Positions 7,650 through 15,659 of a DNA stretch of 64,000 bases are shown here, in pieces (the first letter of the stretch is position 1; every line of letters begins with the position of its first letter). The position numbers and the translations under genes were made by a program. Source of the stretch: an uncultured Neglectibacter sp. (GTDB lineage Bacteria; Bacillota; Clostridia; Oscillospirales; Acutalibacteraceae); contig CAJFSY010000002.1 in the NCBI GenBank assembly GCA_904419785.1, positions 62,001 to 126,000 on the forward strand, in the 5' to 3' direction. The notes under the pieces were generated by a model. That model was given only the letters and a program-made list of their open reading frames with translations, searched no databases and was not told the DNA's origin.

Positions 7650-8578
7650 GACTCATGCTCCTTTCTTCCCTTATAGATTTTGATTTGCCGGGACATTTCC
7701 CCGTCCCAGCTGGGGTCGTCAGGCAGGGAGGCGATACGCTTTTGAGTCTCCCAAATAAATTCCGGGACGCTTTTGTCCCAAGTGTCCTCATAGGTATATC
7801 CAAAAGCTTCCGCAGCTTTCGAGGTAGCTTCGGTAAAGAGCCGGCAAGCAGCGCCCAGCGCTGTGAATAGAGACTCTTTCCTGCAATCGGAATAGGTGGA
7901 AAGATAGTGTTCCCACGTTTCCGGGGGAAGATACCGTTGCAACCTGTCTCCCGCTTTTCCCGGATACACCGGAAAGCCTTGTTCCGCGCCGATCTGCCAG
8001 CTCAACATCAGCCGCAGCATTTTTCGGGAACAATTCTCTAAATGCTGCTGGGCGTACAGGAGCTGGCCTCGCCAGATACCTTTTGAGACATAAAGCGCGG
8101 TCCACCAAAACTCGTTGCGGCATTCCTGAAATACTCGGGCGTTAGGGCAAGTGATGCCATGTGTGCTTTCGTCCGGAGAGGGGAGAGCGGGCAAGAAGCC
8201 GTCTTTATCCAGCAGCACCACGCTCAGCCGGTCGTCGAAGCAAAAGCCGTGAAAGTCCTCTTTCCGCGCGATGGTCAGATCGATTCGGTTGCCGTCAGCA
8301 AACTGCATCAGGTAGACGGCCAAATGAGGGAAATGCTCGTCGAAAAGCTCGTTTTCATCTGTGCGCTGCATCACTAGCATCTCGCCAAAGGAAGGGGAGA
8401 TGTCCCCTTGTTTGTAAGGCTGCACATCGGTGACCAGAAAGACGATGTCAAAATCCCGGAAACGGTCTAGGCTACCGGCAGGATTGGCCCGGGAACCATT
8501 TAATATGACTCCTCTGACTTTGGGGTCATTCCAGGCGTAATCCAAAATCAGGTCATACATTTCTCGTTCGCTGCGCAT
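7646..8578 (-). CDS. Aminoglycoside 6-adenylyltransferase-family nucleotidyltransferase
   Basis: A 310-residue protein of the ANT(6)/AadE (Adenyl_transf) family. The N terminus has MRSEREMYDLIL, then NGSRANP and RDFDIVFLV, the GS(x)n DxD nucleotidyltransferase core that binds Mg-ATP; a helical C-terminal half follows. Characterised members adenylylate streptomycin, but many chromosomal clostridial homologues have no tested resistance role, so the substrate is unknown. The ATG at 8578 has AGGAG upstream and is preferred to one 13 codons earlier. It sits between rny and ymdB and overlaps ymdB by four bases, so it is co-translated with housekeeping RNA-metabolism genes rather than carried on a mobile element. 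Confidence 0.85.
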   Translation of the reverse strand: MRSEREMYDLILDYAWNDPKVRGVILNGSRANPAGSLDRFRDFDIVFLVTDVQPYKQGDISPSFGEMLVMQRTDENELFDEHFPHLAVYLMQFADGNRIDLTIARKEDFHGFCFDDRLSVVLLDKDGFLPALPSPDESTHGITCPNARVFQECRNEFWWTALYVSKGIWRGQLLYAQQHLENCSRKMLRLMLSWQIGAEQGFPVYPGKAGDRLQRYLPPETWEHYLSTYSDCRKESLFTALGAACRLFTEATSKAAEAFGYTYEDTWDKSVPEFIWETQKRIASLPDDPSWDGEMSRQIKIYKGRKEHES

Positions 8579-8604
8579 GGCATACTCCTCTCCCAAAAAT
8601 CCAG

Positions 8605-8637
8605 AACAGGGACGCACCTGAAAAGTACGTCCCTGTT
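8605..8637 (-). terminator. Hairpin downstream of rny (probable terminator)
   Basis: A perfect ten-base stem (aacagggacg 8605-8614, cgtccctgtt 8628-8637) lies between rny and the nucleotidyltransferase gene. The T-run on the minus strand is short and displaced, so termination may be partial, letting some rny transcript continue downstream. Confidence 0.5.
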
Positions 8638-8726
8638 TTGTTCATCCTTTTACAAGTGGCAGAACCTCAAGCATCGTCTGGCAAAAAGACAGCGTGCCAG
8701 CTGTTGGCCAAACGGATGGCGCCGGT

Positions 8727-10289
8727 TTATTTGGCGTAATCCACTGCGCGGCTCTCCCGAATCATATTCACTTTGATCTGACCGGGATAATCCAGGTCGG
8801 CCTCGATCTTTTTGCAGATCTCCCGGGCCAGCAAAGTCATTTTTTCATCGTTGATCTTATCAGGTTTTACCATGATACGAATCTCACGTCCGGCTTGAAT
8901 AGCATAGCAGCTTTCCACCCCATCGAAGGAGGAAGCGACTTCTTCCAACTTTTCCAGACGTTTGATGTAATTTTCCAGGTTTTCCCGGCGGGCGCCCGGC
9001 CTTGCGGCGGAAATAGCGTCAGCAGCCTGAACGACGCACGCGATAATGGTCTTTGCTTCCACATCTCCATGGTGGGCAGCGATAGCGTGGATGACGGCTT
9101 CGCTCTCCCGGTATTTCCGGGCTACTTCCACACCGATCTGTACGTGGGAGCCTTCCATCTCATGATCCAGCGCTTTGCCGATATCGTGGAGCAAACCGGC
9201 CCGTTTGGCTACGGTGGGATCGAGCCCCAGCTCGGAGGCCATCATGCCGGAAAGATAAGCCACTTCCAAAGAGTGGTTCAAAACGTTCTGGCCGTAACTG
9301 GTACGGTAGCGCAGCCGTCCCAGCAGCTTCACCAGCTCGTGATGGACGCCGTTGACGCCCACTTCCAGCACGGCGCGTTCGCCTTCCGCCTTGATGGTGG
9401 AATCCACTTCGCGGCGGGCTTTTTCCACTGTTTCCTCAATGCGTGTGGGATGGATGCGGCCGTCGGCGATAAGTTTCTCCAGGGCGATGCGGGCAACTTC
9501 CCGGCGCACAGGCTCGAAGCTGGAGAGAGTGATGGCTTCCGGCGTGTCGTCGATAATCAGGTCTACCCCGGTCAACGTCTCAATGGCCCGGATGTTCCGG
9601 CCTTCACGGCCGATGATCCGGCCCTTCATCTCGTCATTGGGCAGGGGAACAACGCTGATGGCGGCCTCGGATACGTGATCTGCGGCGCAGCGCTGAATGG
9701 CCAGGGCAATGATTTCCCGGGCGGTTTTGTCGGCATCCTCTTTGGTCTGCTGCTCGAACTCACGGATTTTTACGGCCTTTTCATGAGTCAGCTCGTTTTC
9801 CAAATTGTTCAGCAGGTATTCTTTTGCCTGTTCCACCGTGAAGGAAGAGATCTTTTCCAGCATGTCAAACTGGCTCTTCTTAACGGCTTCAGCTTCTTGC
9901 AGGCGTTCTTCAGCTTTTTTGTTTTTCTGGTCGATCTGGTTTTCCTTCCGCTCCATGTTTTCCAGCTTCTTCTCCAAGCTTTCCTCTTTTTGGAGAATAC
10001 GCCGTTCCTGATGCTGGATCTCTTTGCGGCGGTCGGCCAGTTCCTTTTCCGATTCGTTTCTCAGGCGATGTACCTCGTCTTTGCCTTCCAGAACGATCTC
10101 TTTCTTTTTGGCTTCCGCAGTTTTGATGGCGTCGCCTACGATTCGCTTGGCTTCTTGCTCAGCGGAACCGATCTCGGCTTCGGCCTTGTTTTTTCGGTAA
10201 TTGAAACCCATAAAGAAAGCTATCACACCAGCCGCGGCAGCGACTAGGATGGCGATGACGATACACAGCCACACAGCGATTTGGCCCAA
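8727..10289 (-). CDS. rny: Ribonuclease Y
   Basis: Membrane-anchored endoribonuclease that starts mRNA decay in Firmicutes. The 520-residue protein has an N-terminal membrane segment (about 5-27), a long charged coiled coil (about 35-190), a KH domain with [12 protein letters not shown] (about 215-275) and an HD domain whose HSLEVAYL and [12 protein letters not shown] provide the catalytic metal ligands. Length equals the family norm. The start is TTG at 10289 with AAGGAGGTG about five bases upstream; no ATG gives the membrane segment a better start. A likely promoter lies about 300 bases upstream, leaving a long leader that contains a terminator-like hairpin. Confidence 0.97.
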   Translation of the reverse strand: MGQIAVWLCIVIAILVAAAAGVIAFFMGFNYRKNKAEAEIGSAEQEAKRIVGDAIKTAEAKKKEIVLEGKDEVHRLRNESEKELADRRKEIQHQERRILQKEESLEKKLENMERKENQIDQKNKKAEERLQEAEAVKKSQFDMLEKISSFTVEQAKEYLLNNLENELTHEKAVKIREFEQQTKEDADKTAREIIALAIQRCAADHVSEAAISVVPLPNDEMKGRIIGREGRNIRAIETLTGVDLIIDDTPEAITLSSFEPVRREVARIALEKLIADGRIHPTRIEETVEKARREVDSTIKAEGERAVLEVGVNGVHHELVKLLGRLRYRTSYGQNVLNHSLEVAYLSGMMASELGLDPTVAKRAGLLHDIGKALDHEMEGSHVQIGVEVARKYRESEAVIHAIAAHHGDVEAKTIIACVVQAADAISAARPGARRENLENYIKRLEKLEEVASSFDGVESCYAIQAGREIRIMVKPDKINDEKMTLLAREICKKIEADLDYPGQIKVNMIRESRAVDYAK

Positions 10290-10483
10290 TCAGGCACCTC
10301 CTTTTCCTCGTTTCCTATTTTTTAAGTTCAATAATACTGGGAAAGCCAGAGCGTGGGGTGCTCTGGGAAGTGCAGCGGGCCGCTTCGTCTATGATCTTTT
10401 CAAGGTTTCATTCTCTTACTGTTTTTATTGTTTTACAACTCTTCTCGGGGAACAGATAGACTGATCCTCTGGAAGAAAAAGGG

Positions 10484-10510
10484 GAAAATCAGCCGTTTTC
10501 GGCGATTTTT
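10484..10510. terminator. Terminator-like hairpin inside the rny leader
   Basis: aaaatc-a-gccg, a tttt loop, and cggc-gatttttt form a stem of about ten pairs with one bulge and a T-run on the plus strand; the minus strand also gives a stem followed by GATTTT. It lies between the putative rny promoter and rny, so it could attenuate rny or end a short RNA. Confidence 0.55.
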
Positions 10511-10593
10511 TATAGAAATTACTCAATAAAAAATAAGTAAAAATGAAAAACAGGGAAATTCATATATAAAAGCGCCAAGTGCACTCTGTTTTT

Positions 10594-10623
10594 ATTCTAG
10601 CCCCACCCATAGGCAGTTGTCAA
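10594..10623 (-). promoter_or_regulatory. Putative rny promoter
   Basis: On the minus strand TTGACA (10623-10618) is followed after 18 bases by TAGAAT (10599-10594). Transcription would begin near 10587 and give a leader of about 300 bases before rny. Confidence 0.55.
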
Positions 10624-10677
10624 GAAATTTGTAACATTTTATTCACAGAAAGAACAAGGGTGGTCAATTTCTGCTTC

Positions 10678-10706
10678 TTGACAAGGTTTCCCTCAAATGC
10701 TATGAT
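10678..10706 (+). promoter_or_regulatory. thrS promoter
   Basis: TTGACA (10678-10683), a 17-base spacer and TATGAT (10701-10706), with TGC just before the -10 as an extended -10 element. Predicted transcription start is near 10713, at the head of the T-box leader. Confidence 0.75.
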
Positions 10707-10712
10707 TATTTA

Positions 10713-11031
10713 CATCAAGAAAATGCGACGAGAAGGAAGCCAGTTGCCGGAACGTCCCAAAGCAGAGAGCGGCTGCCATGGGCTGCAAGCGGCCGTTTGG
10801 GCGGGGGATTGGCCACCACCTTTGAGCATCGTCCCGAACGCGAGGGAGTAGAGTTTAGGCTTCCTGCGCCAAAGGGATGACGGCTGGCTCCGTTACAGGC
10901 CGCAACGAGGAAGCGCGCGCTTGCGGCGTGTGCTTTGAATCCGGGTGGAACCGCGGGTCCCTGGCAAAATATTTTTGATTTGAAACTGCCGGACGCCTGC
11001 CCCAGAGTGTTTGCTGGGGCAGGCGTTTTTT
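10713..11031 (+). ncRNA. T-box leader of thrS
   Basis: tRNA-sensing leader that should let uncharged tRNA-Thr prevent early termination. Visible parts are a Stem I with basal gacga/tcgtc pairing, an AGAGAG-type distal element near 10770, two overlapping threonine codons ACC at 10815-10820 in the expected specifier-loop position, the conserved T-box GGGTGGAACCGCGG at 10943-10956, and an 11-base terminator stem (cgcctgcccca 10994-11004 with tggggcaggcg 11015-11025) followed by six T. The antiterminator bulge would use the T-box. The start and exact specifier are inferred; the T-box core and terminator are direct. Confidence 0.93.
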
Positions 11032-11058
11032 GCTTCCCCGGCGGAAAGGAGCATCACC

Positions 11059-12993
11059 ATGGTAAAGATCGATCTGAAAGGCCAAGTAAAAGAGTTTGAA
11101 AACAATGTGACTGCCGCTGAAGTGGCCAAGTCCATCGGCGCGGGGCTTTATAAGTCAGCCTGCGCCGCCCGTATCGACGGGGTGGTCTGTGATTTGCGCA
11201 CCCCCATTGACCACGATTGCGCGCTGGATATCCTCACATTCGACACGGAGGATGGCAAGCGGGCGTATTGGCATACGACTTCCCACATTCTGGCCCAGGC
11301 TATGATGCGGTTGTATCCCGGAACGAAATTCTCCATTGGTCCGGCTATTGAAAATGGGTTCTATTACGACTTCGATTTGCAAGAGCCTATTTCTACGGAA
11401 GACCTGGCGAAGATCGAGGACGAGATGAAAAAGATCATCAAAGAGAATCTGCCCATCGAGCGGTTCGAACTGCCTGTAGAAGAGGCCAAAAAGCTGATGG
11501 AAGGTCAGGACTATAAGGAAGAATTGATCGACGAGCACGCAGGCCAGGGGGAAAAGATCAGCTTTTACCGCCAGGGCGATTTTACCGATCTGTGCGCTGG
11601 CCCCCATTTGATGACTACCGGAAGTGTAAAGGCTGTTAAGCTCACAGCCATTACAGGAGCTTATTGGCGCGGCGACGCCAACAACAAGATGCTCACCCGT
11701 GTGTATGGCGTGTCTTTCCCCAAGCAATCTATGCTGGAAGAGCACCTGCAAATGCTGGAAGAGGCGAAAAAACGCGATCACAACAAGCTGGGCCGGGAAC
11801 TGGAATTGTTCACCACTTGCGATCTGATCGGCCAGGGCTTGCCCATTTTGCTGCCCAAGGGTGCTCGGATCGTTCAGCTTCTCCAGCGTTTCGTGGAGGA
11901 TGAAGAACAGCGCAGGGGCTGGCTTTTGACAAAAACTCCTTATATGGCGAAAAGCGACCTGTATAAGGTGTCCGGTCACTGGGATCACTACAAAGACGGC
12001 ATGTTTGTGCTGGGCGATGAGGAAAAAGATAAAGACGTGTTCGCGCTGCGTCCCATGACCTGTCCCTTCCAGTATCAGGCATATCTCAACCGGAAGCGTT
12101 CTTATCGTGACCTGCCTTTGCGGTATAACGAGACTTCCACTCTGTTCCGCAATGAGGCCAGCGGTGAGATGCACGGTTTGATCCGGGTGCGGCAGTTCAC
12201 TATTTCCGAAGGCCACTTGATGTGCACTCCCGAGCAGTTGGAAGGCGAGTTCCGCAGCTGCTTGGAGTTGTGTGTGTTTATGCTCAAAACTTTGGGGCTT
12301 TATGAGGATGTTTCTTACCGCTTCTCCCAGTGGGACCCCAAGGACGAAGAGAAGTATATCGGCACGCCGGAACAGTGGGATGAGGCCCAGGGCGTGATGA
12401 AGAAGATTTTGGATCATTTGGAGATCCCCTATTCTATTGGGATCGGTGAGGCGGCATTCTATGGTCCCAAGCTGGATATCCAGATCAAGAATGTGTTCGG
12501 TAAGGAAGATACTTTGATCACCATCCAGATCGACCAAATGCTGGCTGAAAAGTTCGGCATGGAATACACCGACCGTGATGGCAGCCAGAAACACCCCTAT
12601 ATCATCCACCGTACTTCTATCGGATGTTACGAGCGGACTTTGGCCCTGCTGATCGAAAAGTATGCCGGCGCGTTCCCCATGTGGTTGGCGCCGACCCAGG
12701 TCAAGATTCTGCCCATTGCAGACCGTCATTTCGACTATGCATATGAAGTGAAGCGCGCTTTAGAAGCACAAGGGATGCGCGTGGAAGTGGACGACCGCAA
12801 CGAAAAGATCGGTTATAAAATCCGCAGCGCTCAGGTGGAAAAGGTGCCTTATATGGTCATTATGGGCGATAAGGACGTAGAGGAACACATGATTTCTGTG
12901 CGTCACCGCAAAGATGGCGATTTGGGCTCTATGACGCTGGACGCGTTTATTGCAAAAACTGTAGAAGAGATCAACAGCAAAGAGATCAAATAA
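11059..12993 (+). CDS. thrS: Threonyl-tRNA synthetase
   Basis: Class II synthetase charging tRNA-Thr. The 644-residue protein has an N-terminal TGS domain (1-61), a Ser-editing domain with HTTSH (His72/His76) and CAGPH, the catalytic core with MTCPFQYQ and RTSIGCYERTLA (motif 3), and a C-terminal anticodon-binding domain from about residue 545. Zinc ligands are expected from the Cys of MTCPF and later His residues. The ATG at 11059 follows AGGAG by eight bases and yields the normal TGS start MVKIDLKGQ; an upstream in-frame TTG-type start would lie in the terminator. It is controlled by the T-box leader immediately upstream. Confidence 0.98.
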   Translation: MVKIDLKGQVKEFENNVTAAEVAKSIGAGLYKSACAARIDGVVCDLRTPIDHDCALDILTFDTEDGKRAYWHTTSHILAQAMMRLYPGTKFSIGPAIENGFYYDFDLQEPISTEDLAKIEDEMKKIIKENLPIERFELPVEEAKKLMEGQDYKEELIDEHAGQGEKISFYRQGDFTDLCAGPHLMTTGSVKAVKLTAITGAYWRGDANNKMLTRVYGVSFPKQSMLEEHLQMLEEAKKRDHNKLGRELELFTTCDLIGQGLPILLPKGARIVQLLQRFVEDEEQRRGWLLTKTPYMAKSDLYKVSGHWDHYKDGMFVLGDEEKDKDVFALRPMTCPFQYQAYLNRKRSYRDLPLRYNETSTLFRNEASGEMHGLIRVRQFTISEGHLMCTPEQLEGEFRSCLELCVFMLKTLGLYEDVSYRFSQWDPKDEEKYIGTPEQWDEAQGVMKKILDHLEIPYSIGIGEAAFYGPKLDIQIKNVFGKEDTLITIQIDQMLAEKFGMEYTDRDGSQKHPYIIHRTSIGCYERTLALLIEKYAGAFPMWLAPTQVKILPIADRHFDYAYEVKRALEAQGMRVEVDDRNEKIGYKIRSAQVEKVPYMVIMGDKDVEEHMISVRHRKDGDLGSMTLDAFIAKTVEEINSKEIK

Positions 12994-13014
12994 GTTGATC
13001 TGGGACAGATCGAA

Positions 13015-13050
13015 AAGGAGAAGGGGCCTTAGAGGGGCTCCTTCGCTTTT
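13015..13050 (+). terminator. Weak terminator after thrS
   Basis: aaggag (13015-13020) can pair with ctcctt (13038-13043) around an imperfect inner stem, followed by a short T stretch (gctttt). Marginal; some readthrough into the EamA gene is likely. Confidence 0.35.
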
Positions 13051-13090
13051 GTTATAGACGATTATAACGGTCTGCAATGAGGGATGGGTT

Positions 13091-13954
13091 ATGTGGGTCT
13101 TTTTTGCTTTTGGGTCTGCTTTATTTGCGGGTATCACAGCTGTTTTGGCGAAATGCGGCATTCGACAAACAGATTCCACCCTTGCCACGGCGATACGCAC
13201 CATTGTGGTATTGGTGTTTTCCTGGTTCATGGTTTTTATTGCGGGTTCACCGGAACAGATCTTTTCTTTAGATGGGATGACTTGGTTGTTCCTGGTGCTT
13301 TCCGGGTTGGCTACAGGGGCTTCTTGGCTTTGCTACTTTAAGGCGTTGCAAATGGGAGATATTAACAAAGTTGTTCCCATTGATAAATCCAGTGTCATTC
13401 TTACGATGCTTTTGGCCTTTTTTCTGCTGGGCGAGGGGATATCCTTGTTTGGCGGCGTGGGGATCGTATTGATTGCTGTGGGAACGTTTTTGATGATTGA
13501 AAAGAAAGAACCTGCGTCTGGAGTAGTCACGAAGCGGGGCTGGCTTTTGTAGGCTGTTGGTTCAGCCGGGTTTGCCAGTTTGACCTCTATATTAGGGAAA
13601 ATCGGCATTTCAGGAGTGGAGTCCAATTTGGGCACTGCTATTCGTACGGGAGTGGTGCTGATAATGGCGTGGCTGATGGTCTTGGTCACCGGGAAAATTC
13701 AAGAGATCAAACGAGTCCCCCGCCGGGAGCTCTTCTTTATTTCCCTGTCGGGCATCGCCACAGGAGCTTCTTGGCTTTGTTATTATAAAGCGCTCCAGGA
13801 CGGTCCAGCCAGCGTGGTGGTGCCTATTGACAAACTGAGCATCTTGGTCACGGTGGCGTTTTCATTTTTTGTGTTCCATGAGAAGCTGTCGAAAAAATCC
13901 GCTATTGGGCTTGTGATGATTGTGGCGGGAACTCTTTCCATGTTGATAGTGTAA
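13091..13954 (+). pseudogene. Two-domain EamA/DMT transporter split by an in-frame TAG
   Basis: Membrane transporter of the drug/metabolite superfamily built of two homologous five-helix EamA repeats in one frame. Repeat 1 (13091-13552, 153 residues) and repeat 2 (up to 13954) both contain ATGASWLCY(F/Y)KALQ and VVPIDK, so they are internal duplicates. A single TAG at 13550-13552 divides them. Aligning the repeats puts TAG exactly where repeat 1 has Phe (WVFFAFGS versus WLL*AVGS), so the rest of repeat 2 is intact but lacks its own start: TTG at 13580 has no ribosome site. Either a nonsense mutation, a sequencing error or readthrough. Repeat 1 alone could still work as a single-domain dimer. 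ATG 13091 follows GAGGGATGGGTT. Confidence 0.72.
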
Positions 13955-13978
13955 AAAGTCGGATACTAAGCAAAATAA

Positions 13979-14012
13979 GAAGGGAGACACGAAAACCGTG
14001 TCTCCCTTCTTT
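13979..14012. terminator. Strong bidirectional terminator
   Basis: A 13-base perfect stem (gaagggagacacg 13979-13991 with cgtgtctcccttc 13997-14009) with a five-base loop, T residues on the right and A/T-rich sequence on the left. It serves the EamA gene and the convergent HIT-fusion gene. Confidence 0.85.
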
Positions 14013-14106
14013 GCGGATATTCCTGTTTAGGTGGTTTTGTCAGGCCACAGACTACAGCTCATAACCCTATCTGCCATAGGATTTTCTGCATAAAACAGCG
14101 TTCCCT

Positions 14107-15462
14107 TTAGGATTCTTCCTCTTTGCTGTCCGACGAAGAAGAGCCTGGCTCAGATGTGGGGAACCGCAGCCGTTCCCATACTTCTTTCAAATCGTGGTTG
14201 TCTTTTCCCAAGGCGGGCCAGATGTTCAATTTGTCACCGGCTTTTCGAGGGATGATGTGGAAATGGAGATGGGGCACAGACTGCTGGGCGCGTTTTCCGC
14301 TGGCGCTGAGGACGTTCACTCCGTCAAAGCCGCAGTCTTTCACATAGTGCTCGGCAATCAGCCGCACCGAGGCCAGAGTTTGAACAGCTGTTTCGTCACG
14401 GCATTCTATCAGGGTCTCCACATGTTCTTTAGGGATTACTAGCGTGTGGCCTTCCACATCCCCGGCGGTGTCTAAAATCGCCAGGGTGTATTCGTCCTCG
14501 TAGATCTTATAACAAGGCGCTTTTCCCTGGACAATTTTACAAAATACGCAGTCTTTGGGAGAATCCTCCGAGGCGCTGGAGGTGTCGCTTAAAGGAATGG
14601 GCTCTAACAGGCCGGGCTGTTCCCCTTTGGCAGGCAGCTCGTCCGATTTCAGCCTTGGGATGAACCGAGGAGCGAATCTCCCTTTGCCGCGTCCCATAAT
14701 GTACAGCGCGCCAATTATGGAAAATATCACCGCGCCCACAAAGTTCACCAGCAGGTCTTTCATGGTATCGTGGAGGCCGATGTCCAAGTAGGCGGGCCAT
14801 TGTTGGCCATTGACGACCACACTATCTATCGCTACCTGTATCGGTACGTTGTGGCCTTCGGCGTTGAGGGATACGGAAGATAGGGAGGTGATCCAAAAAT
14901 CTTTTTGCATGTCCGTATGGAAAAAGTAATCCATGCCGTATTCGAAAAATTCCCAAACCACGCCTACAGTCATGGAGAAACAAAACGCTACCAAAGCAAC
15001 GAAAGCGGGAGAGAGCCGTACTTTGAACTTTCGGGAACGATTCAAAATATCCACCATGGCGATGCCGATAGCGGCCATCAAAAAGCCGTTCATGGTGTGG
15101 AGCATAGTATCCCAAAAAGGGAAGATCAAATAATATTCTTGTATCTCCCCTAAAATCTCCGCTGAGAAGATAAATAGCAGGATAATGATCTCCAATGTGT
15201 TAGGAACGTCGATATGCAGCCGCCGCTCCACGAAAGAGGGGATCATGAAAAGCACCAGTGTGAGCCCGCAGAGAAAAACATCGTAATATTCCCTGTTGAA
15301 AATTTCCAAAACCATTACTGCGATCACCAAGACCCGCAGAACTACATAGGTGGTGAACAGAATAGGGTGCTGGTGAATGTCGTTTTTCATTTGCTGCCGG
15401 GTATTCCTGGCGTTTTGGCGGCGTTCTTCTTTTGTTAAACTAGGACGGCGTTTGTGTGCCAT
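14107..15462 (-). CDS. Membrane protein with C-terminal HIT domain (unusual fusion)
   Basis: A 451-residue fusion. Residues 1-30 are basic and cytosolic; about six membrane segments follow (roughly 35-57, 62-80, 88-106, 115-140, 150-175, 232-255), with DTMLHTMNGF in the fourth, reminiscent of the YjdF/DUF2238 group. A Pro/Ser-rich linker (265-300) leads to a complete HIT domain: CVFCKI at its start and HLHFH at 398-402, where His400 would be the nucleophile of nucleoside-phosphoramidate or dinucleotide hydrolysis. A second CxxC is absent. The tail is Ser/Glu-rich. ATG 15462 has AAGGG upstream. It is a monocistronic gene between terminators. The membrane ligand is unknown; tethering a nucleotide hydrolase to the membrane is inference. 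Confidence 0.8.
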   Translation of the reverse strand: MAHKRRPSLTKEERRQNARNTRQQMKNDIHQHPILFTTYVVLRVLVIAVMVLEIFNREYYDVFLCGLTLVLFMIPSFVERRLHIDVPNTLEIIILLFIFSAEILGEIQEYYLIFPFWDTMLHTMNGFLMAAIGIAMVDILNRSRKFKVRLSPAFVALVAFCFSMTVGVVWEFFEYGMDYFFHTDMQKDFWITSLSSVSLNAEGHNVPIQVAIDSVVVNGQQWPAYLDIGLHDTMKDLLVNFVGAVIFSIIGALYIMGRGKGRFAPRFIPRLKSDELPAKGEQPGLLEPIPLSDTSSASEDSPKDCVFCKIVQGKAPCYKIYEDEYTLAILDTAGDVEGHTLVIPKEHVETLIECRDETAVQTLASVRLIAEHYVKDCGFDGVNVLSASGKRAQQSVPHLHFHIIPRKAGDKLNIWPALGKDNHDLKEVWERLRFPTSEPGSSSSDSKEEES

Positions 15463-15517
15463 ATGTTCCCTTCTTTCTAAAACAAATAAACGGAATGAAG
15501 TGAAAATTACTTAATTA

Positions 15518-15544
15518 ATAATAGCACACTTTTTAAAAAATCAA
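15518..15544 (-). promoter_or_regulatory. Possible promoter of the HIT-fusion gene
   Basis: On the minus strand TTGATT (15544-15539) is followed by TATTAT (15523-15518) with a short 15-base spacer; TGC before the -10 could compensate as an extended -10. Moderate support only. Confidence 0.38.
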
Positions 15545-15561
15545 CAGCGGTTACAAAAGAT

Positions 15562-15624
15562 AAAATGGCATGTCCCCTAAATTTGAAAGAAACCAAAGTT
15601 TCTCAAAAGGGAACATGCCATTTT
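15562..15624 (-). terminator. Long hairpin downstream of the UPF0210 gene
   Basis: aaaatggcatgt (15562-15573) pairs with acatgccatttt (15613-15624), extended by ccc/ggg, with an inner agaaac/gtttct hairpin. On the minus strand a T-rich tail follows. It probably terminates the UPF0210 operon and insulates the HIT-fusion gene. Confidence 0.65.
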
Positions 15625-15659
15625 CAATCAGAAATTTAATGGTTTTACTTGAAGGGCTC

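Noticed and set aside
8694..10247. A 517-codon plus-strand frame opposite rny
   Set aside because: RNase Y is unambiguous on the minus strand; the frame is Phe/His/Gln-rich antisense noise.
10579..10851. 90-codon plus-strand frame overlapping the thrS leader
   Set aside because: It covers the promoter and T-box Stem I, which explain this sequence better.
11155..12729. A 524-codon minus-strand frame opposite thrS
   Set aside because: ThrRS on the plus strand is certain and has a T-box leader; no ribosome site or motif for the antisense frame.
13550..13552. Stop-codon reassignment of TAG in this genome
   Set aside because: yloV ends with TAG at the expected family length, so TAG acts as a normal stop.
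13580..13954. Second EamA half as a separate gene starting at TTG 13580
   Set aside because: No Shine-Dalgarno, and the start would remove most of the first helix; better seen as the rest of an interrupted gene.
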